NCBI GenBank assembly: GCA_046724665.1
Contig: JBKOWZ010000044.1
Span: 1 to 9,765 of the forward strand
Origin: Actinocrinis sp046724665
GTDB lineage: Bacteria; Actinomycetota; Actinomycetes; Streptomycetales; Catenulisporaceae
DNA length: 9,765 nucleotides
Reading direction: 5' to 3'
How positions within the stretch are numbered: the stretch's first letter is position 1; every line of letters begins with the position of its first letter. Both the position numbers and the translations under genes were made by a program. The notes beneath the pieces are model-generated. The model was not told the origin of the DNA and searched no databases. It saw nothing but the letters and a program-made list of their open reading frames with translations. Shown piece by piece: positions 1 through 5,893 of the stretch.

Positions 1-78
1 GGGGTGGGCGTGCGGGTGTGGGTGGGCGTGGGTGTAGGCCTGGGGGTAAGGGTGGGCGTGGGCGTCGGCGTGAGGGCG
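1..78. repeat. Degenerate G-rich short tandem repeat (G4-prone), coding for a His-rich tract
   Basis: The plus strand carries ten runs of three or more G within bases 1-62, separated by short loops such as T, CGT or TGT. This easily meets the usual pattern for a G-quadruplex. Read on the minus strand the repeat is CACGCC/CACCC-like units and encodes alternating His/Tyr and Ala/Pro residues inside the CHAT domain. The G-rich strand is the template strand of the gene. The repeat reaches the window edge, so its full length is unknown. Such arrays can expand or contract by slippage. Confidence 0.75.
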
Positions 79-2232
79 GAACATGGCGGCGATTTCGTGT
101 ACTTCGGGCACGCCGCGCTCGTTTCGCGGGCCGGCGACGGCGAGGACGCGCGTGTCGCCGTCCGGCTGGGTCAGCATTCGTGCACGCGCGGCGTGCCAGC
201 TGCTCGCGGAGGGCGCCACGGTCACCGGCCGGCCGGCGGCGCCCGGCAGTACCGCCCACGGCACCGTGATCAGCGAGCCGGTGGGTACCACGACGAGCTC
301 ACGGTCGGCGATCTGTGGCAGCAGCGGCGCGAGGATCGCCTTGGCGAGCACGGCCGCGTCGTGGCGGGTCGCCGTGTGCACCGCGCGTGCGAGGCGGTCC
401 GGCAGCACGCGTCCGGCCTGCGCGTCGAGGTCGGCGCGCAGGCGTAGCAGCGCCTCTTCGGCCGCGCTGAACCGGCCGAGGCGGACGAGGCTGGTTCGAC
501 CGCCCGCCACGACCAGCGCGTGCAGCGCACGTCCGGCACGCAGGTAGACCACCAGCGCGGCGTCGCCCAACTGCGCGCGCACTCGGGTTAGCGTGATCGG
601 GCTGGCGGCGGTTCCCGGGCCTGCCTCGAACCATGACTGCTCGCGCAGGGTGCGTTGCAGCTCGTCGCGACGCAGACGCAGGGATTTGACCTGCTGTGCC
701 CGCTGCGCTTGTGGTCCGGCGCCGGTGCCCTCGCCGGCGAGCTGCGCGCGCACGAGCGCCGTCTGCACACCGCGCAACTCCTCGAGCGCGGCGGCTGTGT
801 CCGGGTCCTGTGACGGGCAGACCGGCGGCAGCAGCAGGGCCTGCGCGCGGGCGAGCTCGGCCCACCGGAAGATCTGCGCGACCTCGCCGTCGGCGACCGC
901 CGCGCGCAGGCCGGCCTCGGCCAGTTCACGGCCGTGTACGGCGGCGCCGGTCTGGAGGTCCAGGTTGCCGAACTGCGCCCGCGCCCGGCGCAGCGCCGAG
1001 AGCCCGGCGGTCAGTTGGCGCGCTGCCTCGGTGTGACGGCCGGACGCCGTGGCGGTCTCTGCGGCCGCCAGGCGCCACAGCAGCCTGGTGTTGAGCCGGT
1101 CGGCGGATCGGGCCGCGCACGCGCGCACCTCCAGCGCTGCTCGCTCGGCCTCGCCGCTCGCTGCTAGAGCACGTGCCGCGAACAGCCCGGCGACCCGCGC
1201 GTCCTCGGCCAGGCCGAGCGATCGCAGCGTGTCGCGCAACTCGGCGGCGCGCTCGGCCACCGACTGCGCACGCGCGCCACCTGCGGCGTAGTCTGCACGC
1301 ACCGCGACCAGCCGCGCTCGGGCCGCCCAGCGCGGGTTGCCGCGTCGCAGGAACAGCTCGTGCGCCCGATCGGCGTAACGCCGCGCCGCGCCCGGGCGGC
1401 CGGCGAGCATCGCGGCCTCGGCCCGCGAGAGCTGCGCCTCGGCCAGGTCCTGACCCGCGCGCTGCTTTCCGAGCTGGTCGAGCGCCTGAGCCAGCCCCCT
1501 GTCAGCCTCGGTGAACAAGCCGGCGACCAGCAGCACCCGGGCACGATCGAGTGCGAGCACAGGCAGCATGCCAGGCATCTGCTGCGCGTAGAGTCGGGCG
1601 GTTTCCGCATAGCGGCGCAGCGCCGACGGGATGTCGCCGGCGAGGTAGTCGAGGTACCCGAGGTTGTGGCCTGCCTTCGCGGCGAGCCAACCGAAGCCGT
1701 GAGTCGTTGCGATGCGCAGACACCGGTTCAGGTCGGCCCGCGCCTGCCGGGGCCGGAATGTCGTCATGTACAGCACGGCGCGATTGAGCAGCACCCGCGC
1801 CAGCGCCTCCGGGTCGGTTCGCTCGTCGAGGAGTCGCAGCGCGCCGGCGTACTCGTGCAGCGCCAGGTCATCGTGCCCGGTCCGGCGCAGCAGCATTCCA
1901 CGCTGGCCGTGCACCACCCCAAGCTGTTCGCGCGGTAGCAGCCGCTGGGCGTCGTCGAGCAAGCGGAGCCCTGATTCGGTTCGTCCCTGCTCTGATTCGG
2001 CCAACGCCAGGGTGATCAGCGTACGTCCACGCAGTGCTCGCCTCGGGTCGTCGTCGTCCGCCGGATCGCCGAGTACGCGCAGCGCGGCACGCAACCGCCG
2101 CGCCCCGAGAACCGGATGCATGTTGGAGTTGGCCGCGATCCCGTCGGCGTGCAGGCGCGACGCACGCTCCAGCAATCGGTCGGCGTCGCCGTCGGATGGC
2201 GCGGCGGTACGGGAATCGGCCGCGTGAGTCAC
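1..2232 (-). CDS. TPR-CHAT protein (caspase-like protease fold), 3' end outside window
   Basis: The frame is open for 744 codons from a GTG at 2232 to the left edge. The GTG overlaps the TGA of the upstream gene (GTGA), which fixes the start. Residues about 50-440 are a run of helical, Leu/Ala/Arg-rich TPR-like repeats. Residues about 475-535 are charged helices, a possible coiled-coil linker. A CHAT domain begins near residue 545 and is recognisable by the stretch ending VVVPTGSLITVPWAVLP and by the later segment LAVAGPRNERGVPEVHEIAA. CHAT is a caspase-related cysteine protease fold; its catalytic His and Cys normally lie further on and would be outside the window, so activity cannot be judged. 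Residues about 719-744 form a His/Ala/Pro-rich insert (8 His in 26). No signal peptide or membrane segment was seen, so it is probably cytoplasmic. It is the last visible gene of the protease-sigma operon. Inference: a sensor/effector protease acting on, or with, the sigma factor or the 170-residue protein. Confidence 0.88.
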   Translation of the reverse strand, partial: MTHAADSRTAAPSDGDADRLLERASRLHADGIAANSNMHPVLGARRLRAALRVLGDPADDDDPRRALRGRTLITLALAESEQGRTESGLRLLDDAQRLLPREQLGVVHGQRGMLLRRTGHDDLALHEYAGALRLLDERTDPEALARVLLNRAVLYMTTFRPRQARADLNRCLRIATTHGFGWLAAKAGHNLGYLDYLAGDIPSALRRYAETARLYAQQMPGMLPVLALDRARVLLVAGLFTEADRGLAQALDQLGKQRAGQDLAEAQLSRAEAAMLAGRPGAARRYADRAHELFLRRGNPRWAARARLVAVRADYAAGGARAQSVAERAAELRDTLRSLGLAEDARVAGLFAARALAASGEAERAALEVRACAARSADRLNTRLLWRLAAAETATASGRHTEAARQLTAGLSALRRARAQFGNLDLQTGAAVHGRELAEAGLRAAVADGEVAQIFRWAELARAQALLLPPVCPSQDPDTAAALEELRGVQTALVRAQLAGEGTGAGPQAQRAQQVKSLRLRRDELQRTLREQSWFEAGPGTAASPITLTRVRAQLGDAALVVYLRAGRALHALVVAGGRTSLVRLGRFSAAEEALLRLRADLDAQAGRVLPDRLARAVHTATRHDAAVLAKAILAPLLPQIADRELVVVPTGSLITVPWAVLPGAAGRPVTVAPSASSWHAARARMLTQPDGDTRVLAVAGPRNERGVPEVHEIAAMFRPHADAHAHPYPQAYTHAHPHPHAHP

Positions 2233-2741
2233 AGCGAGACGGTCGGGGTGACTACGGTCGATCCGTCTGAGCCGTCGGCTCCGTCACGGTGCACCACCAG
2301 CCAGGCCAGTCCGCGCGGCACGGCCGGGAAGACGAAGCGCCCGCTCTCGTCGGCCCTGGTGGTCAGCGAGGAGCGCCCGCCGCCGGTCTGTGGCAGTCGC
2401 AACTCCACGCGCAGCGGGGCGGACGGGGCGAGCCAGCCGTCGAGGCGCAGCCGGCCGTCGGCCAGCTCGACCACGGTCACCATGATGGTCAGGCTCGCCG
2501 CCTCGAAGCTGATCGAGCGGGTACGCTCGGTCGCCCGCGCGCCCGACCCGACGAGCCGGTCCTCCGCGAGGCCCGCCATCTCGGAGTCGAGGCCGGCGAC
2601 GGCCATCGCCGCGATCATCTGCTCGGCCATCCCCGGCGGCGGCGCATCGAGCTGGGTGTGCAGCCTGCGCAGCCCGGTGAGGATCTCGGCGTCCAACGCG
2701 TCCGGCCAGCCGGCGCCCGGGTCGGTGGTCGGATCCGTCAT
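2229..2741 (-). CDS. 170-aa operon protein with carboxypeptidase-regulatory-like beta domain
   Basis: The start is the ATG at 2741, which overlaps the sigma-factor stop (ATGA); upstream in-frame starts would run far into the sigma gene. Residues 14-62 are predicted helical and acidic (LRRLHTQLDAPPPGMAEQM). Residues about 75-153 look like a beta sandwich: an ISFEAASLTIMVTVVEL strand pair, a DGWLAP turn, then an ESGRFVFPAVPRGLAWLVV ending, which is the GxFxFxxVPxG pattern of carboxypeptidase-regulatory-like/Cna-B-type domains. It has no signal peptide, no membrane segment and no zinc-binding H-x3-C-x2-C motif, so it is not a classical ZAS anti-sigma factor. From memory, related proteins lie next to sigma and CHAT genes in other actinobacteria, but I could not verify this. 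Its place between sigma factor and CHAT protease suggests an adaptor, an unconventional anti-sigma factor or a protease substrate. These roles are inference. Confidence 0.85.
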   Translation of the reverse strand: MTDPTTDPGAGWPDALDAEILTGLRRLHTQLDAPPPGMAEQMIAAMAVAGLDSEMAGLAEDRLVGSGARATERTRSISFEAASLTIMVTVVELADGRLRLDGWLAPSAPLRVELRLPQTGGGRSSLTTRADESGRFVFPAVPRGLAWLVVHRDGADGSDGSTVVTPTVSL

Positions 2742-3346
2742 TGCGCACTCCAGATCGGGTCGGCGATCAGCAGGCCGCGCAGCTTCGCCAGGCACCGGCC
2801 GCGGGTCGGGCCGATGCTGCCGTGCGGCATGCCCAGCGCCTCGGACACCACGGTGTAATCGGGCCGCTCGACCAGGGCGACGACACGCAGCAGTTCCTGG
2901 CAACGCTGGGAAAGCCGGCGGAAGTGGCCCCACAGCACGCGGTCGCGCTCGCTCTTGATGAGGCCGTCGTCGAGTTCTGGCGCGCCGTCGGGCACGTCGA
3001 TCGGTTCGACGTCGTCAGCGACCTGATGGCGCTGCCGCAGCCGATTGGTCCGCCAGGCCTCCCGCTTGGTGGTGCTGATCAGCCAGCCGGTGAGGCTGGA
3101 CGGCGAGCGGATCTCGCCGAGCCGGCGCAACAGCTCCAGCCATGTCGTCTGCACGACGTCGTACGCCTCGGCCTGGTCCAGGCCCTGCGCCCGCGCGACG
3201 TGCCAGAGCAGCGGGTTGAGTTCGCGCACGACGTCGTCCAGCGCGGCGATCTCGCCGCCGCGGGCCCGCTCCAGGCAGCGTGCCAGCCGCTCGGCACGCT
3301 GCTCCCCGGCCTCGTCGAGCGTAGACGCGTCGGACGCCACGTTCAT
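2738..3346 (-). CDS. ECF-type RNA polymerase sigma-70 family factor
   Basis: The 202-residue frame starts at ATG 3346, overlapping the protease stop codon as ATGA. The longer frame extending to 3634 only runs antisense to nothing and inside the protease gene, so it is not a better start. Residues about 36-100 are sigma region 2 (LNPLLWHVARAQGLDQAEA, then VVQTTWLELLRRL and GWLISTTKREAWR, the core-binding and -10 recognition part). Residues about 140-193 are region 4 with the DNA-binding helix-turn-helix (LSQRCQELLRVVAL, then VVSEALGMPHGSIGPTRGR). An acidic linker (110-130) joins them, and regions 1 and 3 are absent, as in ECF factors. Length is normal for the class. It directs core RNA polymerase to specific promoters; no promoter matching its likely signature could be assigned. 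The four-gene arrangement suggests control by the neighbouring protein(s) rather than by a membrane anti-sigma factor. Confidence 0.92.
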   Translation of the reverse strand: MNVASDASTLDEAGEQRAERLARCLERARGGEIAALDDVVRELNPLLWHVARAQGLDQAEAYDVVQTTWLELLRRLGEIRSPSSLTGWLISTTKREAWRTNRLRQRHQVADDVEPIDVPDGAPELDDGLIKSERDRVLWGHFRRLSQRCQELLRVVALVERPDYTVVSEALGMPHGSIGPTRGRCLAKLRGLLIADPIWSAQ

Positions 3347-4869
3347 CCCCCGAACACTCTGCGTAGTGCCTGTTGTGCCCGCCGGCAGGCGGCCGCGGGC
3401 GAGATGTCCAGCAGGTCCCGATCGCCGGTCGCGCCGTCGGACAGCGCCCGCGCCAGCCGCGCGCTGGTGATGCCCGCCGCGAACGAGGTTCCGCTCCATC
3501 GGGCGAAGCCGCCGGCCAGGTTGTCCGGAGTGTATTCCTCCGTGACGTCGAGCGAGTCCGTCGGCAGGCTGCCGTAGCCGTACGGCGGCGTCGTGCTGAC
3601 GACTGCGGTACCTGGTGCCCAGTGCTGCGGCCACGTCGGATCGACGTTGCTGTAGTTGGCCCGCGTGCCGTTGGGGTTCAGCGCGCCGACGCTGACCAGC
3701 GGGACGGCGGGCCTGTCGCCGTAAGCGGGGTCGGCGAAGGCGGCCGGAAACACCGGCTGCGTGCTGGCGTCGTTACCGGCGGACGCGACCACCTGCACAC
3801 CCAGCGACCCCAGCTCGCCGAGAATCTGTGCCAACTGTTGCGTGTAACGAGTATCGGCGTTGACGCGCTCGTAGTAGCCGAACGACAGGTTGATCACATC
3901 GACGAAGCCTGTGGGATCGCCGTTGGCGGATGCGGTGCGAACGCGTGTCAGCAGCCAGTCCAGGGCATCGAGCACCACGGCCTCGTCGAGCACACCGTCG
4001 CCGTACATCGCGTAGATCGACAGCACTCGCGCGTCCGGCGCGTATTGGCGGATCAGGCCCGTGATGAAGGTGCCGTGACCGAAGTGCGTGTCGATGCGGC
4101 TGTCGGGTGGCGTGACGTCGCCGGTGTCCTTGTCCGTAGACAGACCGTCGGGGGAACCGGTCCAGCCGAGGGTTTCGGTGGCGTCGATCCAGAACGGATC
4201 GCCGTCCGGTGCGGCGAACCACGGGTGGGAGTGGACCCCCGAGTCGATGATCGCGACGACCGGTCGGCGTCCACCGGGGACGTGGTGCAGGTCGGTTCGG
4301 GCTGGTGGCGGCACGGCGAGCGCCCCGACCGCCTCGCGGGTGCTGGCGGCGTGCCCGTCCTGCGCGGGCATCCCGAGGATGAGGGCCGGGGTGGGCATGC
4401 CGACGAAGTGCATGCGCCGCAGTTCGAGCCCGGCTACCAGGGTGGACGCGGCCGGGCTCAAGGCCGGCCTGACGTTCGGGGCGCGCAGATGATTCAGCGC
4501 CTGCCATGCGTCAGGTTCGCCGTCCGCCGCGCTGATCAGGAGGTCGGTGTCCGAGCCGCCTCTCAGGGTGCGGCCGCGCGTGACGGTCAGGTTCAGCGTG
4601 CTCAGCGCGTGGTTGAGCTCGAGGAGTACGTCATCGTTGATCGCGCTGGTCGGCGCGGACAACGCGTCGGGGTAGTAGAGCGTCGGTGCGTCATCCTGGG
4701 CGGGATTCCACTGCGCCGGAGCACTCCCCGGCTCGTCGCCGGTCAATGCCCTCCTGTTCAGCACGAAGGGCGACAGAAGCGGCCAGCTCGGTGCCTGCGG
4801 CGGGTGCGGCGGATGCGGGGTGTGCGACGGCTGATACCAACGCCTCGGGTGCGGGCTGTCGGCGGTCAC
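3343..4869 (-). CDS. S8 family (subtilisin-like) serine peptidase, no signal peptide
   Basis: The 508-residue frame starts at GTG 4869, with AGGAG at 4881-4877 seven bases upstream. The full subtilase triad is visible: Asp209 in VVAIIDSGV, His265 in HFGHGTFITGLI and Ser462 in WSGTSFAAG, with the oxyanion Asn366 in ASAGND. The enzyme is therefore probably active. The first 30 residues are Pro/His-rich and hydrophilic, with no Sec or Tat signal, no lipobox and no C-terminal membrane anchor. This points to the cytoplasm and differs from secreted subtilases and mycosins. Residues about 60-195 form an N-terminal region of unknown role (LELNHALSTLNLTVTRG, then WQALNHLRAPNVRPALSP) that could be an inhibitory prodomain or a docking domain. 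It is the first gene of the operon and its stop overlaps the sigma gene. Inference: regulated intracellular cleavage of an operon partner. No convincing promoter was found in 4870-5098. Confidence 0.93.
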   Translation of the reverse strand: MTADSPHPRRWYQPSHTPHPPHPPQAPSWPLLSPFVLNRRALTGDEPGSAPAQWNPAQDDAPTLYYPDALSAPTSAINDDVLLELNHALSTLNLTVTRGRTLRGGSDTDLLISAADGEPDAWQALNHLRAPNVRPALSPAASTLVAGLELRRMHFVGMPTPALILGMPAQDGHAASTREAVGALAVPPPARTDLHHVPGGRRPVVAIIDSGVHSHPWFAAPDGDPFWIDATETLGWTGSPDGLSTDKDTGDVTPPDSRIDTHFGHGTFITGLIRQYAPDARVLSIYAMYGDGVLDEAVVLDALDWLLTRVRTASANGDPTGFVDVINLSFGYYERVNADTRYTQQLAQILGELGSLGVQVVASAGNDASTQPVFPAAFADPAYGDRPAVPLVSVGALNPNGTRANYSNVDPTWPQHWAPGTAVVSTTPPYGYGSLPTDSLDVTEEYTPDNLAGGFARWSGTSFAAGITSARLARALSDGATGDRDLLDISPAAACRRAQQALRRVFGG

Positions 4870-4876
4870 GTGCGAT

Positions 4877-4881
4877 CTCCT
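4877..4881 (-). promoter_or_regulatory. Ribosome binding site of the S8 peptidase gene
   Basis: On the minus strand AGGAG lies seven bases before the GTG at 4869. It supports that GTG as the start and marks the head of the four-gene operon, since the three later genes start by overlap with the preceding stop. Confidence 0.7.
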
Positions 4882-5098
4882 GTCTTCCCGGGACTCGCGT
4901 TGCTACTCAGGAAGTGGCGTCATCCGGTTCGCAGATACTGTCGGCGCGCATGAGGGCGAAAGCTACGGACACGGTAGCGCGTGCGCGTGGCCGCGCTCTG
5001 GATATTCAGTATGTCGGACCGGGCGAATGTGGGCGCGACGTTGTGTATCGTCCATGGCGCACGCCGCCGTTGGTGGCTGAGATTCAGGGGTGGGTCAC

Positions 5099-5548
5099 AT
5101 GTTCAACGCGCTGTTGAGCGCAATAAGCGGCAGAACGCGCAGGATCCTCGGCGTGATCGTCATCGCGGCCGCGGTCGCGATGTTCGCCGGTGCGATCCTT
5201 GCCACGGTCATGAACCTCAACCTGCACATCAACGGGGTGAAGACCGATGCCACGATCCTGAAAGTCCAGTCACGGCTGACCCGATCGCATACGTTCACCT
5301 ACACGGACGTCATCGAGTTCACGACGCCCGACGGCGTCCGGCACCAGGACTCGATACCCGGGTCGAGCGGCCATCGCGCCGGCGGCACGCTCACCGTCGT
5401 GTACGACCCGAGCCATCCGGACACCGTGCAGGACGCGAGCAGCGTCGGGGGCCTGTGGTGGCTGACGTCGGCCGTGCTGCTGCTGTTCGCGCTCATCTTC
5501 GGGTGGTTGGGCAGGCGCCTCTGGCGTAGCGGCCGCCGGGACTCGTGA
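5099..5548 (+). CDS. DUF3592-like two-TM membrane protein
   Basis: A 149-residue protein. ATG 5099 is preferred over the in-frame GTG at 5090 because AGGGG at 5086-5090 sits eight bases before the ATG. It has an N-terminal membrane helix at about residues 16-37 (ILGVIVIAAAVAMFAGAILA) and a second at about 118-137 (GLWWLTSAVLLLFALIFGWL), followed by an Arg-rich tail. Between them lies a beta-rich extracytoplasmic or loop region (TDATILKVQSRLTRS, VIEFTTPDGVRHQDS, LTVVYDPSHPDTVQ). This is the layout and the YDPxxP-type signature of DUF3592 proteins. The biochemical function of the family is unknown. It is divergent from the protease operon with 229 bp between, and no clear shared promoter was found. 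It appears to be monocistronic. Confidence 0.85.
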   Translation: MFNALLSAISGRTRRILGVIVIAAAVAMFAGAILATVMNLNLHINGVKTDATILKVQSRLTRSHTFTYTDVIEFTTPDGVRHQDSIPGSSGHRAGGTLTVVYDPSHPDTVQDASSVGGLWWLTSAVLLLFALIFGWLGRRLWRSGRRDS

Positions 5549-5580
5549 CCGCGGGGTGCGGCGGCGTGCGCGGTATGGCG

Positions 5581-5610
5581 TTGACTCGGCGTGCCGATTG
5601 CTGACAGAGT
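5581..5610 (+). promoter_or_regulatory. Candidate sigma-70 promoter for Cys-rich leader ORF and tRNA-Cys
   Basis: TTGACT (5581-5586) and CAGAGT (5605-5610) are separated by 18 bases, close to the actinobacterial housekeeping consensus TTGAC(A/G)-18-TAG(A/G)(A/G)T. The expected transcription start falls at about 5617, which is the first base of the small reading frame. It is the only good promoter I find between the DUF3592 gene and the tRNA. Confidence 0.5.
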
Positions 5611-5616
5611 TGGCCC

Positions 5617-5715
5617 ATGGCCAGCCGGGAGTCACGCATCGCCCGCCTGCACGTCGAACTGCGACGGCAGGCCAGCGCGCTGTGTGCGGGCTGTCCCGGG
5701 TGTATCTGCCGCTGA
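5617..5715 (+). CDS. Putative leaderless 32-aa Cys-cluster leader peptide
   Basis: ATG 5617 opens a 32-codon frame ending in CAGCPGCICR. Four Cys codons (5683, 5692, 5701, 5707) fall in the last ten sense codons. There is no Shine-Dalgarno sequence, but the ATG lies six bases after a -10-like CAGAGT, as expected of leaderless transcripts, which are common in actinobacteria. 26 of 32 third positions are G or C, compatible with coding, though three of the four Cys codons are TGT, unusual for this GC content. The stop codon sits in the loop of a small hairpin and a T-rich tract follows, then tRNA-Cys. Leaderless poly-Cys small ORFs acting as cysteine-responsive attenuators are known in mycobacteria; applying that role here is inference. 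It could also be a chance frame. Confidence 0.4.
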   Translation: MASRESRIARLHVELRRQASALCAGCPGCICR

Positions 5716-5753
5716 CGGCACGGCGGCGTTGCCGCACCCTTTCTTTTCGCTTT
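5707..5753 (+). promoter_or_regulatory. Candidate attenuator: two mutually exclusive hairpins plus T-rich tract
   Basis: TGCCG (5707-5711) can pair with CGGCA (5716-5720) around a CTGA loop. The same CGGCA can instead pair with TGCCG (5730-5734) around a 9-base loop. The second hairpin is followed by a tract at 5740-5753 with ten T in fourteen bases, as in an intrinsic terminator. The last Cys codon and the stop codon of the small ORF lie in the first hairpin, so ribosome position could choose between the structures. Stems are only 5 bp and short stems arise easily in GC-rich DNA. It could be a simple weak terminator or chance. Confidence 0.35.
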
Positions 5754-5757
5754 CCTC

Positions 5758-5829
5758 GGCGGAGTGTCCGAGTGGCTTAGGACGTGGCCTGCAAAGCCAC
5801 GCACGCGGGTTCGATTCCCGTCTCCGCCT
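5758..5829 (+). tRNA. tRNA-Cys (anticodon GCA)
   Basis: A complete cloverleaf of 72 bases. The acceptor stem GGCGGAG (5758-5764) pairs with CTCCGCC (5822-5828). The anticodon stem GTGGC/GCCAC encloses the loop CTGCAAA, with anticodon GCA at 5791-5793. The variable loop has four bases, and the T arm is GCGGG-TTCGATT-CCCGT. The discriminator base at 5829 is T (U73), the known identity base of tRNA-Cys. The D stem is short (three clear pairs). CCA is not encoded. It delivers cysteine to UGU/UGC codons. Position is directly downstream of the Cys-rich small ORF. Confidence 0.96.
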
Positions 5830-5880
5830 CAGCTGTCGATGAAAGTTTCCTGCTCCGGGCCCGTATCGCCACGGCGTGCG

Positions 5881-5886
5881 TACTGT
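5881..5886 (+). promoter_or_regulatory. -10-like element of the condensation-domain gene
   Basis: TACTGT matches the T-A-x-x-x-T core and lies seven bases before GTG 5894, placing the expected transcription start at or next to that GTG (leaderless). No recognisable -35 was found. Confidence 0.4.
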
Positions 5887-5893
5887 TGTTCGC

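Noticed and set aside
1..4869. Type III-E CRISPR (Craspase) locus
   Set aside because: Only the protease/sigma parts have counterparts. There is no CRISPR array, gRAMP effector, adaptation gene or Csx30/Csx31 homologue that I can recognise.
3373..4953. 526-codon plus-strand open frame
   Set aside because: It lies antisense to the S8 peptidase, has no recognisable domain and an Arg/Gly/Val-rich composition typical of the reverse of GC-rich coding DNA. The minus-strand protein has a full catalytic triad.
4870..5098. Shared divergent promoter region between the S8 operon and the DUF3592 gene
   Set aside because: Several -10-like words occur on both strands (for example TATCGT near 5046), but none has a matching -35 or ECF-type pair at proper spacing. 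I see no supportable promoter here.
5758..5829. tRNA-Cys as attachment site of an integrated element
   Set aside because: No integrase, no repeated copy of the tRNA 3' end in the window, and the flanking genes look native in composition.
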